A DNA stretch of 64,000 bases from Pseudonocardia alaniniphila (lineage in GTDB: Bacteria; Actinomycetota; Actinomycetes; Mycobacteriales; Pseudonocardiaceae). Below are positions 1 to 10,809 of this stretch, piece after piece. The stretch covers positions 46,692 through 110,691 of the forward strand of contig NZ_JAKXMK010000039.1 of NCBI RefSeq assembly GCF_022524485.1, in the 5' to 3' direction. The translations under genes were made by a program, and so were the position numbers. The notes beneath the pieces were generated by a model. That model had not been told where the DNA came from. It saw only the letters and a list, made by a program, of their open reading frames with translations, and made no database searches. Positions within the stretch are counted from its first letter, which is position 1; each line of letters begins with the position of its first letter.

Positions 1-491
1 TACGCGGGCGGCGGGGAGGTCATGTCCCGCAACGATGTGCGGAACAAGGTGACCGCGCCCAGCTCACCGGCCTGGATCCGCTGCGCGGCGGCCACCCAGT
101 CGGGGTCGGAACGGCGATGGAACCCCACCTGGAACACCACGCCCGCCCGCGCGACGGCGTCGATCACGGCGAGCGTGGTGTCGCGGTCCAGCGAGATCGG
201 CTTCTCGCAGAAGACGTGCTTGCCCGCCGCGGCGGCGGCCACCGCCAGCTCCGCGTGCGACCCGGTGGAGGTGGCGATCGCCACGGCCTCGACACCCTCG
301 TCGGCCAGCAGCTCGTCGAAGCTCGCCGTCCAGGGCACCTCGAGCTGTTCGGCGAGCTGCCGGGCGACCGTGGTGTCCGCGTCGTACAGGCACGTCAGCC
401 GGGCCGAGGCGCAGCGCGACGCCAGGTTCCGCGCGTGGATCCGTCCCATCCGCCCGAGCCCGGCGAGCCCGACGCCGACGCGGCGGCTCAT
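1..491 (-). CDS. Gfo/Idh/MocA-family dehydrogenase, second copy (3' end beyond window)
   Basis: The gene is read leftwards from the ATG at 489-491 and is still open at base 1. The N-terminus has a Rossmann dinucleotide-binding motif (GLAGLGRMGRIHARNL). The family motif FCEKPISLD follows at about residue 95; its lysine is catalytic in inositol and glucose-fructose dehydrogenases. The ATG overlaps the TGA of iolH (ATGA), so translation is probably coupled. It ends the inositol operon as far as visible. By context it oxidises an inositol isomer or inosose with NAD(P)+. It differs clearly from the iolG copy two genes upstream, so it may take another stereoisomer such as scyllo- or D-chiro-inositol; that substrate is inference. 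Confidence 0.85.
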   Translation of the reverse strand, partial: MSRRVGVGLAGLGRMGRIHARNLASRCASARLTCLYDADTTVARQLAEQLEVPWTASFDELLADEGVEAVAIATSTGSHAELAVAAAAAGKHVFCEKPISLDRDTTLAVIDAVARAGVVFQVGFHRRSDPDWVAAAQRIQAGELGAVTLFRTSLRDMTSPPPA

Positions 492-1357
492 GCGCCGGCC
501 ATGGCGTGGCGGCCCAGGTACTCCTGCACCTTCTCCCGGTTGAAGCGCAGCGACTCGCGCGCCCGCTCCTCCCAGGCGAAGACGCACACCGTCGCGATCC
601 CGTCGAACCCGACCTCGGCGAGCGTGGCGAAGAACAGGTCCCAGTCGACCTCGCCCTGCCCCACGTCGAGATGCTGATGGATCCGTGCCGTCGACCCCGG
701 TGGGTTGACGATGTAGCGCAGCCCGGACGAGCCGGTGTGGTCGAACGTGTCGGCGATGTGCAGCTGGGTGAGCAGCGGCCCGGCGTACCGCATGACGTCG
801 GCGAGGTCGCCGCCCTGGTGGAACGTGTGCGGCGCGCAGTAGAGGAACGAGACGAGCTCGTTGTCGATCCCGCGGATCAGCTCGACCGCGCCCCGCCCGT
901 CCTCCATGAAGTCGTCGGGATGGGGCTCGAGCACGAGCCGCACGCCCTCCTGCTCGAAGATCGGGAGCAGCTCCTCCAGCGAGCGCCAGAACTGCGCCTC
1001 GCTCGCCGCCGCCTGTTCGGGGCGCCCGTTGAACTCGGAGTTCATGACGCCGCAGCCGAGGTCGACGGTGATCTGGATGGCCCGGCGCCAGTAGCGCACC
1101 GCGGCCTGGCGCTCGTCCTCGTCGGGGCCCGACCATTTGTAGAGCGGCAGCACCGAGGCGATCTCCACGCCGGCGCCCGCGAGCTCCTTGCGGAATGCGG
1201 CGATCGTCGCCCGGTCGGCCCGCGGGTGCACGAAGAACGGCAGGAAGTCCGCTCGCGGGGACAGCTCGATGTGCTGGTAGCCGAGCTCCGCCACCAGCGC
1301 CGGCAGCTCCAGCAGCGGTGTCCTCCGCAACATGTAGGGGTCGACCGCGAGCTTCAC
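488..1357 (-). CDS. iolH: Sugar phosphate isomerase/epimerase, IolH-like
   Basis: A 289-residue xylose-isomerase-like TIM barrel starting MKLAVDPYMLRRTP. It has the typical metal and substrate acidic/histidine positions of the family (LVLEPHPDDF, QLHIADTFDH, HLDVGQGEVDW). Length and N-terminus fit IolH of inositol clusters; the exact reaction of IolH is not firmly established. The GTG start at 1355-1357 overlaps the iolG stop by 4 bp, and its own stop overlaps the next ATG. It is therefore embedded in a tightly coupled iolG-iolH-dehydrogenase tail. An alternative name would be an IolE/IolI-like inosose isomerase. Confidence 0.75.
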   Translation of the reverse strand: MKLAVDPYMLRRTPLLELPALVAELGYQHIELSPRADFLPFFVHPRADRATIAAFRKELAGAGVEIASVLPLYKWSGPDEDERQAAVRYWRRAIQITVDLGCGVMNSEFNGRPEQAAASEAQFWRSLEELLPIFEQEGVRLVLEPHPDDFMEDGRGAVELIRGIDNELVSFLYCAPHTFHQGGDLADVMRYAGPLLTQLHIADTFDHTGSSGLRYIVNPPGSTARIHQHLDVGQGEVDWDLFFATLAEVGFDGIATVCVFAWEERARESLRFNREKVQEYLGRHAMAGA

Positions 1358-2373
1358 GGTGTGGGCTCCTTGTAGAGGTCCGGGCGCTGGCGCAGCACCA
1401 CCGGCACGCGCCCGCCGGAGTGCAGCGCAGCCAGGCCCGTCTCGCACCCGACCGTGGCCGCGTAGCCGTCCCACGCGCTGGGGCCGGTGGTTCCCCCGGC
1501 CGTGACGGCGTCGATCCAGGCCTGGAACTCGGTGTCGAACGCGCGGGCGAAGCGCTCCCGCCAGTGGCCCGGCACGCGGCCGCTGACCCGTCCGGCGCTC
1601 TTGACCAGGGCGCCCGCGCTCTCCGACAGCTCGACGGTGCCGTCCTCGCAGACCACCTCGCCGCGGATGTCGTAGCCGAAGCCCGCGTTCACCATGGCCT
1701 CGACGTCCACGAGCACGCCGCTCGCCATCTCCAGCAGCACGAGCAGCGGGTCGTTGAAGCCGGCCGCGGCCTTGCTGCTCACCCGCGGCTTGAACACGGT
1801 GATGGCGGCGATCTCGTCGTCGAACATCCACCGTGCGACGTCGATGTCGTGCACGGTGCTGTCGTTGATGATCATGTCGCTGGTGAAGTGCGACGGCACC
1901 GACGGGTTGCGGTGCGCGGCGTGCATCAGCAGCGGCAGCCCGATCTCGCCGCTGGTCACCACCTGCTTCATGGCCCGGTACTGCTCGTCGTAGCGCCGCA
2001 TGAAGCCGACCATGACCATCCGCCGCCCCGCCGCGACCTCGGCGTCGACGATCCGGGCGCAGGCCTCCTCTGTGGTCGCGAGGGGCTTCTCGCAGAAGAC
2101 CTGCTTGCCCGCTTCGATGCAGGCCAGGACGTACTCCTCGTGCGTCGGGCCCCAGGACGTGACGACCACCGCGTCGACGTCCGGATCGGCGATGAGGTCC
2201 TGCCCGGTGGCGTGCAGCGCGGCGCGCGGGAGGTCGTCCGCGACCGTCCGTGCTCGGTCGAGGTCCACGTCGGTGACCGCCGCGACCCGCGCCCCGGACA
2301 GGACGTGGGTGAGCCGTCTGATGTGGTCCTGCCCGATCATGCCCACGCCGATGACGCCGACGCCTAGAGTCAC
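1354..2373 (-). CDS. iolG: Inositol 2-dehydrogenase (Gfo/Idh/MocA)
   Basis: This 339-residue NAD(P)-dependent oxidoreductase should convert myo-inositol to 2-keto-myo-inositol, the first catabolic step. The N-terminal Rossmann motif GVIGVGMIGQDHI is followed by VFCEKPLATT with the catalytic Lys near residue 97. NDSTVHDIDVARW carries the Asp and His used in catalysis. The start is GTG at 2371-2373, with a purine-rich stretch (GAGAGGAAG) upstream. It lies just after the ABC ATPase gene and overlaps iolH. Length and motifs are normal for iolG. Confidence 0.85.
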   Translation of the reverse strand: MTLGVGVIGVGMIGQDHIRRLTHVLSGARVAAVTDVDLDRARTVADDLPRAALHATGQDLIADPDVDAVVVTSWGPTHEEYVLACIEAGKQVFCEKPLATTEEACARIVDAEVAAGRRMVMVGFMRRYDEQYRAMKQVVTSGEIGLPLLMHAAHRNPSVPSHFTSDMIINDSTVHDIDVARWMFDDEIAAITVFKPRVSSKAAAGFNDPLLVLLEMASGVLVDVEAMVNAGFGYDIRGEVVCEDGTVELSESAGALVKSAGRVSGRVPGHWRERFARAFDTEFQAWIDAVTAGGTTGPSAWDGYAATVGCETGLAALHSGGRVPVVLRQRPDLYKEPTP

Positions 2374-2407
2374 GTCGCTTCCTCTCCTGGTGTGTGGGAT
2401 GCGCTGG

Positions 2408-3223
<816 letters not shown>

Positions 3224-3231
3224 GGCCGCCC

Positions 3232-4299
3232 TCACTTCCTCGTCAGCGCGTAGTTCTTGACGTACAGGTTCACCAGCACGGCGAGCAGGAGCATCGCGCC
3301 GAGGAATGTGTAGAACCAGTTGGGATCGAACCCGGCAAAGACGATGCCCTGGGTCGTCATCCCGAAGATGAAGGCGCCGACGGCCGCGCCGATCACGGAT
3401 CCGTAGCCACCGGTGAGCAGCGTGCCGCCCACGACCGCGGCGATGATGTAGATGAACTCGTTTCCGATTCCCAGGCCGGACTGCACCGACGAGAAGTTGA
3501 ACAACAGGTGCATTCCGAGGAACCACCCCAGAACCGCGACCGCCATGAAGAGGCCGATCTTCACCTTGGCCACCGGAACGCCCACCGCGCGAGCGCTCGC
3601 CGCGTTGCCACCGGAAGCGAAGATCCAGTTTCCGACGCGCGTCCGCAGCAGCACCCACGTCCCGATGGCGACGAACAGCAACCACCAGAGCACGGTGATC
3701 TTGACCGTCATGAACCCGAGGTTGATGTCGGACGCGAAGATCGCGTGCGCCAGTCCGAAACCGTCCAGCTCCGAGACGTTGTCGCTGGCGACCGTGCCGG
3801 TCACGGCTTTCGTCACACCGAGGTTGACACCGCGGAGCATGAAGAACGTGGACAGGGTGATCAGGAAGCTCGGGATCCCCGTTCTGATCACCAGGTAGCC
3901 GTTGACGAACCCGATGACCAGCGCGACCAGCAGGCTGATGAGTACGCCCGCCCAGACGTTCAGGCTCAGCTGGTAGGTGATGAGAGCGGCCGTCAGTGCG
4001 CACGTCACCACGGAGACACCGGCCGAGAGGTCGAACTCGCCGCCGATCATCAGCAGCGCCACACCCACCGCGACGATGCCGATCGTCGAACTCGCGTACA
4101 GGACGGTCGCGAAGGACGGGAACGTCCGGAACGGCGGGGCGATCGCGAAGAAGAAGATGAAGATGGCGATCGCCGCCGCCACCGCGCCGATCTCCGGGCG
4201 GGTGAGGATGCGCGCCATGAGCGACCGGGTGGGTCGCTGCGCACCGTCTGTACCGGGACTTCTGGGCGGCTCTTTCGTCGCCACTGGGGTCGTCGTCAT
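3232..4299 (-). CDS. Sugar ABC transporter permease (RbsC-like)
   Basis: A 355-residue polytopic membrane protein of the BPD_transp_2 (ribose/xylose/inositol) family. About 30 polar residues at the N-terminus precede many hydrophobic segments beginning IGAVAAAIAIFIFFFAIAPP. Conserved stretches include GGEFDLSAGVS and the VGGTLLTGGYGSVIGAAVG loop, which is typical of RbsC-type permeases. I chose the ATG at 4297-4299 because GGAG lies 6-7 bases upstream; the longer frame lacks membrane-protein character. It forms the channel of the adjacent ATPase and binding protein. Confidence 0.88.
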   Translation of the reverse strand: MTTTPVATKEPPRSPGTDGAQRPTRSLMARILTRPEIGAVAAAIAIFIFFFAIAPPFRTFPSFATVLYASSTIGIVAVGVALLMIGGEFDLSAGVSVVTCALTAALITYQLSLNVWAGVLISLLVALVIGFVNGYLVIRTGIPSFLITLSTFFMLRGVNLGVTKAVTGTVASDNVSELDGFGLAHAIFASDINLGFMTVKITVLWWLLFVAIGTWVLLRTRVGNWIFASGGNAASARAVGVPVAKVKIGLFMAVAVLGWFLGMHLLFNFSSVQSGLGIGNEFIYIIAAVVGGTLLTGGYGSVIGAAVGAFIFGMTTQGIVFAGFDPNWFYTFLGAMLLLAVLVNLYVKNYALTRK

Positions 4300-4361
4300 G
4301 GCTGCTCCAGGAGTTGCTGGGCCCAGGGGAGCCGGTCGACCGGCTTCCCCGGGGGACGCGG

Positions 4362-5351
4362 TCAGCGCGTGTTGTTCTGGGTGTAGGGCAGGATCTGGTC
4401 GATGTTGCTCTTGTCGACGAAGGACGGCCCGGTGAGCACCGGCTTGCCGCCGCCGAGGTCGTTGCCGTTGGTCAGCTCGAACCACAGCCCTTCGACAGCC
4501 ATATAACCCTGCACGTACGGCTGCTGGTCGACCGAGAAGTCGATCTTCCCGTCCTGGATCGCCTTGGCGGCGTCCTGGTTGAGGTCGAACGTGACGAGCT
4601 TCGCCGTGTTGCCCGAGTCGGTCTGGGCCTGCATCGCGGCCATCGCGATCGGGGCCCCGAGCGTGACGATGTGGGTGATCGACGGGTCCTGGCTGAGCTT
4701 CGCGCCGATCGTCTGCTGCACCGACGGCAGGTCGGCCCCGTTGACCTGCAGGTTTTCCGTGTTCGGGTACGCCTTCTTCACGCCTGCGCATCGCGTCTCG
4801 AGCGCGACCGAGCCCTGGGCCTGGATGACGCAGAGGGTCTTGCCGCCGTCGCCCTCCGCGGCGATCCGCTGACCGACCGACTGTCCGGCCAGGTCCTCGT
4901 CCGACCCGAAGTACATCTTCGCGCCGGCCTGCTTGTACTGGTCCAGGCCCTGGTTGAACGCGACGACCGGGATGCCGGCGTCGGCCGCCTTCTTCGCCAC
5001 CGGGATCACCGCGTCGGCGCTGGACAGCGTCACGGCGATGCCGTCGACCTTGCTGTCGATCGCGTTCTGGACGAGCGTGGCCTGCTCGGGGCCCTGCTCG
5101 TTGTTCGAGTACTTGAGATCGATGCCGTGCACCCGGGCCGCCTCCTCAGCACCCGCCCGGATCTTGTCCCAGAACGTGTCGCCCGCCTGTTCGTGCGTGA
5201 TCATCGCGATGGTGTAGGTGCGGCCGCCGGAAGCGCCGCCTGCCTGTTCGGCCTGGTTCCTCGCCCCGCCCTGACTGCTGCACGCCGCCAGGGCGACCCC
5301 CAGCGCCGCGAGCACGGCCAGTTGCCGCATGGACTTCCGGGTACTCCTCAT
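4362..5351 (-). CDS. Sugar-binding lipoprotein of ABC transporter
   Basis: A 329-residue periplasmic-binding-protein-like sugar receptor. The N-terminus has a lipoprotein signal with lipobox LAAC (Cys about residue 24), so the mature protein is anchored outside the membrane. The family pattern begins YTIAMITHEQAGDTFWDKIR and continues with a two-lobe fold (GIAVTLSSADAVIPVAKKA, VVAFNQGLDQY). It belongs to the ribose/allose/inositol binding class (Peripla_BP_4). It is first of the three transporter genes, and its larger gap to the permease (62 bp) is usual for a component needed in excess. Inositol specificity is inferred from the operon. Confidence 0.87.
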   Translation of the reverse strand: MRSTRKSMRQLAVLAALGVALAACSSQGGARNQAEQAGGASGGRTYTIAMITHEQAGDTFWDKIRAGAEEAARVHGIDLKYSNNEQGPEQATLVQNAIDSKVDGIAVTLSSADAVIPVAKKAADAGIPVVAFNQGLDQYKQAGAKMYFGSDEDLAGQSVGQRIAAEGDGGKTLCVIQAQGSVALETRCAGVKKAYPNTENLQVNGADLPSVQQTIGAKLSQDPSITHIVTLGAPIAMAAMQAQTDSGNTAKLVTFDLNQDAAKAIQDGKIDFSVDQQPYVQGYMAVEGLWFELTNGNDLGGGKPVLTGPSFVDKSNIDQILPYTQNNTR

Positions 5352-5399
5352 CGAGTTTCCTTCCAGTCACAGCCGGCGCCAGCGGCGGCTGAGGATGGG

Positions 5400-6323
5400 T
5401 CAGTAGGGCCACCGCCGGACCGGGCCGAGACCGCAGCCGGCGAAGTACCCGGCCGTGCGGGCGGCGATGGGCAACGGGACGTGCGGCTCCACCGGGTAGA
5501 GGTCCTGCTCCACCACGGTGTAGAGATCGGTGTCGAGCGCCGCGAGCGCGTCGAGCAGGGGTGGCATCGCCGGTTCCCCGTGCGGTGGCTCGACCATCAC
5601 ACCGAGTGGCACGGCCTCGGCGAGCGAGAGCTTCTCGGCGCGGACGCGGTCGCGGACAGCCGGATCGACCTGCTTGAGGTGCACGTACAGGATGCGCTCC
5701 GGGAACCGCCGGATGATCGCGATGTTGTCGCCGTCGCAGTAGGAGATGTGCCCGGTGTCGAGGCACAGGTTCACGTACTGCGGGTCGGTGTCGGCGAGGA
5801 ACCGCTCCACCCGCACCTGCGTGTCGACGTGGGTGTCGGCGTGCGGATGGAACACCAGGTCGACGCCGAACTCCTCGTGCAGGAGCCTCCCGAGCTTGTC
5901 GTAGCCGGTGGTGAGGTTCTTCCACTGCTCGGGATCGATGTCGCCGGAATCGGTGGCAGCGCCGGTGTGCATGTCGGTGTACTGCTCGGGCAGCAGCACG
6001 AGGTGGCGGGCGCCGAGGGCGGTGAGCAGCCGCGACTCCTTGCGGCACGCCTCCACCGCCTCGTCCAGCGCCTCGGCACCGCGGTGCAGCCCGGCGAAGA
6101 TCGTGCCCCCGCAGAGCGTGAGGTTGCGGGCCTGCAACTCGTCGCGAAGCTGCCCGGGATCCTGCGGCATGAACCCGGACGGGCCGAGCTCGGTGTGGGT
6201 GTAGCCCGCCTGTCCGATCTCGTCGAGGTACTGCTTCCAGTCCACCTGGTGTGGATCGGACGGGAACCACACGCCCCACGAGTCGGGGGCGGTGCCGAGA
6301 GTCAGCTTGTCGAGGGCAGCCAT
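5400..6323 (-). CDS. iolE: Inosose dehydratase-like TIM barrel protein
   Basis: A 307-residue xylose-isomerase-like protein beginning MAALDKLTLGTAPDSWGVWF. The pattern GTAPDSWGVWFP with ELGPSGFMP, CLDTGHISYCDGDN and VHLKQVDP is that of IolE-type 2-keto-myo-inositol dehydratases. These make 3D-(3,5/4)-trihydroxycyclohexane-1,2-dione and use a divalent metal. The ATG at 6321-6323 lies 2 bp after the mmsA stop. The direct upstream place of iolD and mmsA supports the pathway role. A general sugar phosphate isomerase is the alternative. Confidence 0.78.
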   Translation of the reverse strand: MAALDKLTLGTAPDSWGVWFPSDPHQVDWKQYLDEIGQAGYTHTELGPSGFMPQDPGQLRDELQARNLTLCGGTIFAGLHRGAEALDEAVEACRKESRLLTALGARHLVLLPEQYTDMHTGAATDSGDIDPEQWKNLTTGYDKLGRLLHEEFGVDLVFHPHADTHVDTQVRVERFLADTDPQYVNLCLDTGHISYCDGDNIAIIRRFPERILYVHLKQVDPAVRDRVRAEKLSLAEAVPLGVMVEPPHGEPAMPPLLDALAALDTDLYTVVEQDLYPVEPHVPLPIAARTAGYFAGCGLGPVRRWPY

Positions 6324-6325
6324 GA

Positions 6326-7818
<1,493 letters not shown>

Positions 7819-7822
<4 letters not shown>

Positions 7823-9738
7823 GACGATCCCTCCTGGGAGCCGGACACGTCGGACGGCCGCAGCAGGGGACGCTGCTCGGCCTTGCGCGCCTCGTAGGTC
7901 TTACGTGCTTGCTTCGTGCTGTCGAGCTGGGCGACCTCGGACACCGGAACGTCCCACCAGCTCTCCGAGGACGGGACGGGCGCGAGCGGGTCGGTCTCGA
8001 TGTGGATCGCCGTGGTGCGGACGGACGCCCGCGAACGCGCCAGCGCGTCGCGGAACTCCTCGATCGTCCGCACCCGGATCACGTCGGCACCGAGGCTCGC
8101 CGCGTTGGCGGCGAGGTCGACCGGGAGCACGTCGCCGTCGAGCTGCCCAGTCTGCGGGTTGCGGTAGCGGTACGCGGTGCCGAAGCGCTGCGAGCCCACC
8201 GACTCCGAGAGCGAGCCGATCGAGGCGAACCCGTGGTTCTCCACGATGACGAGGTTGAGCTTGATTCCCTCGGACACCGCGGTGACCAGCTCCTGGGACA
8301 TCATCAGGTAGGAACCGTCGCCGACCAGGGCGAACACCTCACGCTCCGGTGCAGCCATCTTGACCCCGAGCGCTCCGGCGATCTCGTAGCCCATGCAGGA
8401 GTAGGCGTATTCGACGTGGTACTGCTTCGAGTCGCGGGCCCGCCAGAGCATCTGCAGGTCGCCGGGCATCGAGCCGGCCGCCTGCACCACGACGTCCCGC
8501 GCGTCCATCACCTCGTTGAGCGTGCCGAGCACCTCGGTCTGCGCCGGGAGCGGCTGGTGGCCCAGGTGCGCTGCCTCGTCGACGACCTGGTTCCAGCGCT
8601 CGGCATGCTCGCGGTGGGTGGTGGTGTACGCCTCGTCCACGCGGTACCCCTCGACCGCGTCGACGAGTGCGTCCAGCGCCGCTCGCGCGTCGGCCACGAC
8701 CATCGTGCCGGCGTGCTTCGCCGCGTCGAACGCCGCGACGTTGACGTTGACGAACCGGACGTCCGGGTGCTGGAACGCCGTGCGGGACGCCGTGGTGAAG
8801 TCGCTGTAGCGGGTGCCCACGCCGATCACGACGTCGGCCTCGCGGGCCAGTGCGTTGGCCACCGGGGAACCTGTGGACCCGACACCGCCGACGGCCTGCG
8901 GGTGGTCCCACAGCAGCGCGCCCTTGCCGGCCTGCGTGTCGGCGACGGGGATGCCGGTGGCCTCGGCGAACCGGCGCAGCGCCTCGGTGGCCTCGCTGTA
9001 GTGCACCCCGCCACCCGCGACGAGCAGGGGACGGCGGGCCGAGGAGATGATGTCGGCTGCCCGGGCCAGCGCGGCAGGCTCCGGCACCGGGCGCGGGATG
9101 TGCCAGACCCGCTTCGCGAACAGCTCCTCGGGCCAGTCGTGGGCCTCGGCCTGCACGTCCTGCGGCAGCGCGATCGTCACCGCGCCAGTCTCGGCCGGGT
9201 CGGTGAGCACCCGCATCGCACCGAGCAGCGCGGACGGGAGCTGCTCCGGGCGCCAGACCCGGTCGAAGAAGCGCGACAGCGGCCGGAACGCGTCGTTCAC
9301 CGACACGTCGTAGCCGAAGGGCTGCTCCAGCTCCTGCAGCACCGGGCTCGCCACACGCGTCGCGAAGATGTCGGACGGCAGCAGGAGTACCGGGATGCGG
9401 TTGGTGGTGGCCAGCGCCGCCCCGGTGAGCATGTTCGTCGACCCCGGCCCGATCGACGCCGTGCAGGCCATCGCTTGGCGCCGGTTGCGCATCCGCGAGT
9501 AGCCGACGGCGGAGTGCACCATGCCCTGCTCGTTGCGGGCCAGGTGATAGGGGAGATCGGAGCCCGTGCCGTCACCCTGGGCCGACTCCAGCAGCGCCTG
9601 CGCGACGCCGGCCACGTTCCCGTGCCCGAAGATGCCGAAGCAGCCGGGGATCAGCCGCTGCTCGATCCCGTCGCGCTCGCTGTACTGGGCGGCCAGGAAC
9701 CGGACGAGCGCCTGGGCGACGGTCAACCGAACGGTCAT
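7819..9738 (-). CDS. iolD: Trihydroxycyclohexane-1,2-dione acylhydrolase (ThDP-dependent)
   Basis: A 639-residue thiamine-diphosphate enzyme that opens the ring of 3D-trihydroxycyclohexane-1,2-dione to 5-deoxy-glucuronate. The N-terminal PYR domain is followed by a central domain (LLVAGGGVHYSEA). The C-terminal PP domain carries the ThDP/Mg motif VGDGSYLMM to VIVENHG. Length is normal for IolD. The ATG at 9736-9738 overlaps the stop of a repeat-derived mini-ORF (ATGA), so ribosomes may reach it by coupling. Confidence 0.92.
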
Positions 9739-9827
9739 CGCAATCCCTCGCTGCGCTCGGTCAGCCCATAGGGAGACAACACCGCGCGGGGCCGCTGTGT
9801 CGATGATTCGCTCGCAAGCTCGCTCAT
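9735..9827 (-). CDS. 30-codon repeat-derived mini-ORF bridging iolB and iolD
   Basis: The ATG at 9825-9827 overlaps the iolB stop (ATGA), and the TGA at 9735-9737 overlaps the iolD start (ATGA). The frame begins MSELASE, as does a second mini-ORF at 10729-10809 (VNELASE) and the iolB N-terminus itself (VSELASE). No known domain is present. I read it as a repeat that happens to keep the operon translationally coupled rather than as a functional protein, but the two exact stop/start overlaps are notable. Its end also holds the element GAGCGCAGCGAGGG, giving iolD a purine-rich upstream site. Confidence 0.5.
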   Translation of the reverse strand: MSELASESSTQRPRAVLSPYGLTERSEGLR

Positions 9828-10732
9828 GGGAAGCGCTCCTCGGTGGTCGTCAGCGGGAGCCGGGGGTCGATCTCCTGCTCGTCCCAGGTGCCGCGGATCC
9901 AGGCGTGGGCGGGGTCGTCGCAGATCAGCCAGGCCCGTTCCGGGCTCGGCCCGGCCATGACGTTGAGGTAGTAGAGGTCGTAGCCGGGCACGGCCATCGA
10001 CGGCCCGTGCCAGCCGTGCGGGATGAGCACGGTGTCGCCGCTGCGGACCTCCGCGCACACGTCGATCTCGCGTCCCGGGCCGGACGTGTAGACGCGCTGG
10101 TAGGCGATGCCCTCGCCGGCCGGGCCCGGCGCGACCTCGAAGTAGTAGACCTCCTCCAGCGCAGCCTCGCCCTCCCGCTCCTCGTCGTGCTTGTGCGGGG
10201 GATAGGACGACCAGTTCGCGGCCGGGGTCAGCACCTCCACCGCGATCAGCTTGTCGGCGTCGAAGGTCTCCGGGTTGCAGAAGTTGTTCACCTGCCGGCT
10301 GGCCTGCCCGGCCCCACGCAGCTCGACGGAGACGCCGTCGGCCGGGCCGTAACGGGCGGTCAGCCGGCGGGTCGCGCGGGCCGCGGGGAGCGCGAAACGG
10401 CCGCCTGATGCCGAGGAAACGGTCACCTGCGCGTCGCGAGGGACGTAGGCGAAGTCGGTGACTCGTGAGAACACGCTCTCGCGCCCGGCGACCTCGAAGC
10501 GCTCACCGTCGCACTCGACCGTGCAGCTCCCCGAGAGCGGGAGGACGACCATCTCGTCCTCGCCGGTGGCGAAGGTGGCGCTCCCGCCCGCCGGCAGTTC
10601 GAGCACGCGCAGACTGCTGTAGCCCCAACCGGCGTTCTCCGGGGTGATGACGAGGGAGAACGTGTCGTCGCCTGTCTCGCCCCTGCGGACCAACGGGCCG
10701 ACGGTGCGGGTCTCGCTCGCAAGTTCGCTCAC
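9824..10732 (-). CDS. iolB: 5-deoxy-glucuronate isomerase
   Basis: A cupin-fold isomerase converting 5-deoxy-glucuronate to 2-deoxy-5-keto-gluconate. Metal ligands are visible in SSYPPHKHDEEREG with downstream EEVYYFEV, and in IPHGWHGPSMAVPGYDLYYL. I start it at GTG 10730-10732, giving 302 residues, because GGAGG lies four bases upstream. A start ten codons earlier (ATG at 10762) is less likely. The first six codons (VSELASE) are repeat-derived, while the IolB fold starts later at TVGPLVRRGETG. Both ends overlap mini-ORFs. Confidence 0.9.
   Translation of the reverse strand: MSELASETRTVGPLVRRGETGDDTFSLVITPENAGWGYSSLRVLELPAGGSATFATGEDEMVVLPLSGSCTVECDGERFEVAGRESVFSRVTDFAYVPRDAQVTVSSASGGRFALPAARATRRLTARYGPADGVSVELRGAGQASRQVNNFCNPETFDADKLIAVEVLTPAANWSSYPPHKHDEEREGEAALEEVYYFEVAPGPAGEGIAYQRVYTSGPGREIDVCAEVRSGDTVLIPHGWHGPSMAVPGYDLYYLNVMAGPSPERAWLICDDPAHAWIRGTWDEQEIDPRLPLTTTEERFP
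10712..10732 (-). repeat. Half copy of the SELASE repeat forming the iolB start
   Basis: The minus-strand sequence GTGAGCGAACTTGCGAGCGA closely matches the starts of the two mini-ORFs at 9827 and 10809. The repeat therefore occurs three times within 1.1 kb, each time exactly at a start codon in the same operon. Its companion element (GAGCG.CAGCGAGG) supplies purine-rich ribosome-binding sequence just before the next start. Confidence 0.65.
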
Positions 10733-10809
10733 GTCGCCTCCTCGCTGACGCTCGTCGGCCACGTTCGCGACGCTGCTGTGTCCATTGGTTCGCTCGCAAG
10801 CTCGTTCAC
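10729..10809 (-). CDS. 26-codon repeat-derived mini-ORF bridging the aldolase and iolB
   Basis: The GTG at 10807-10809 overlaps the aldolase stop (GTGA), and the TGA at 10729-10731 overlaps the iolB GTG (GTGA). The frame begins VNELASE and resembles the mini-ORF at 9735-9827 at both ends. The 3' end holds GAGGAGG, a strong Shine-Dalgarno for iolB. No domain is recognised. It may be a passive translated repeat that maintains coupling. Confidence 0.5.
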   Translation of the reverse strand: MNELASEPMDTAASRTWPTSVSEEAT

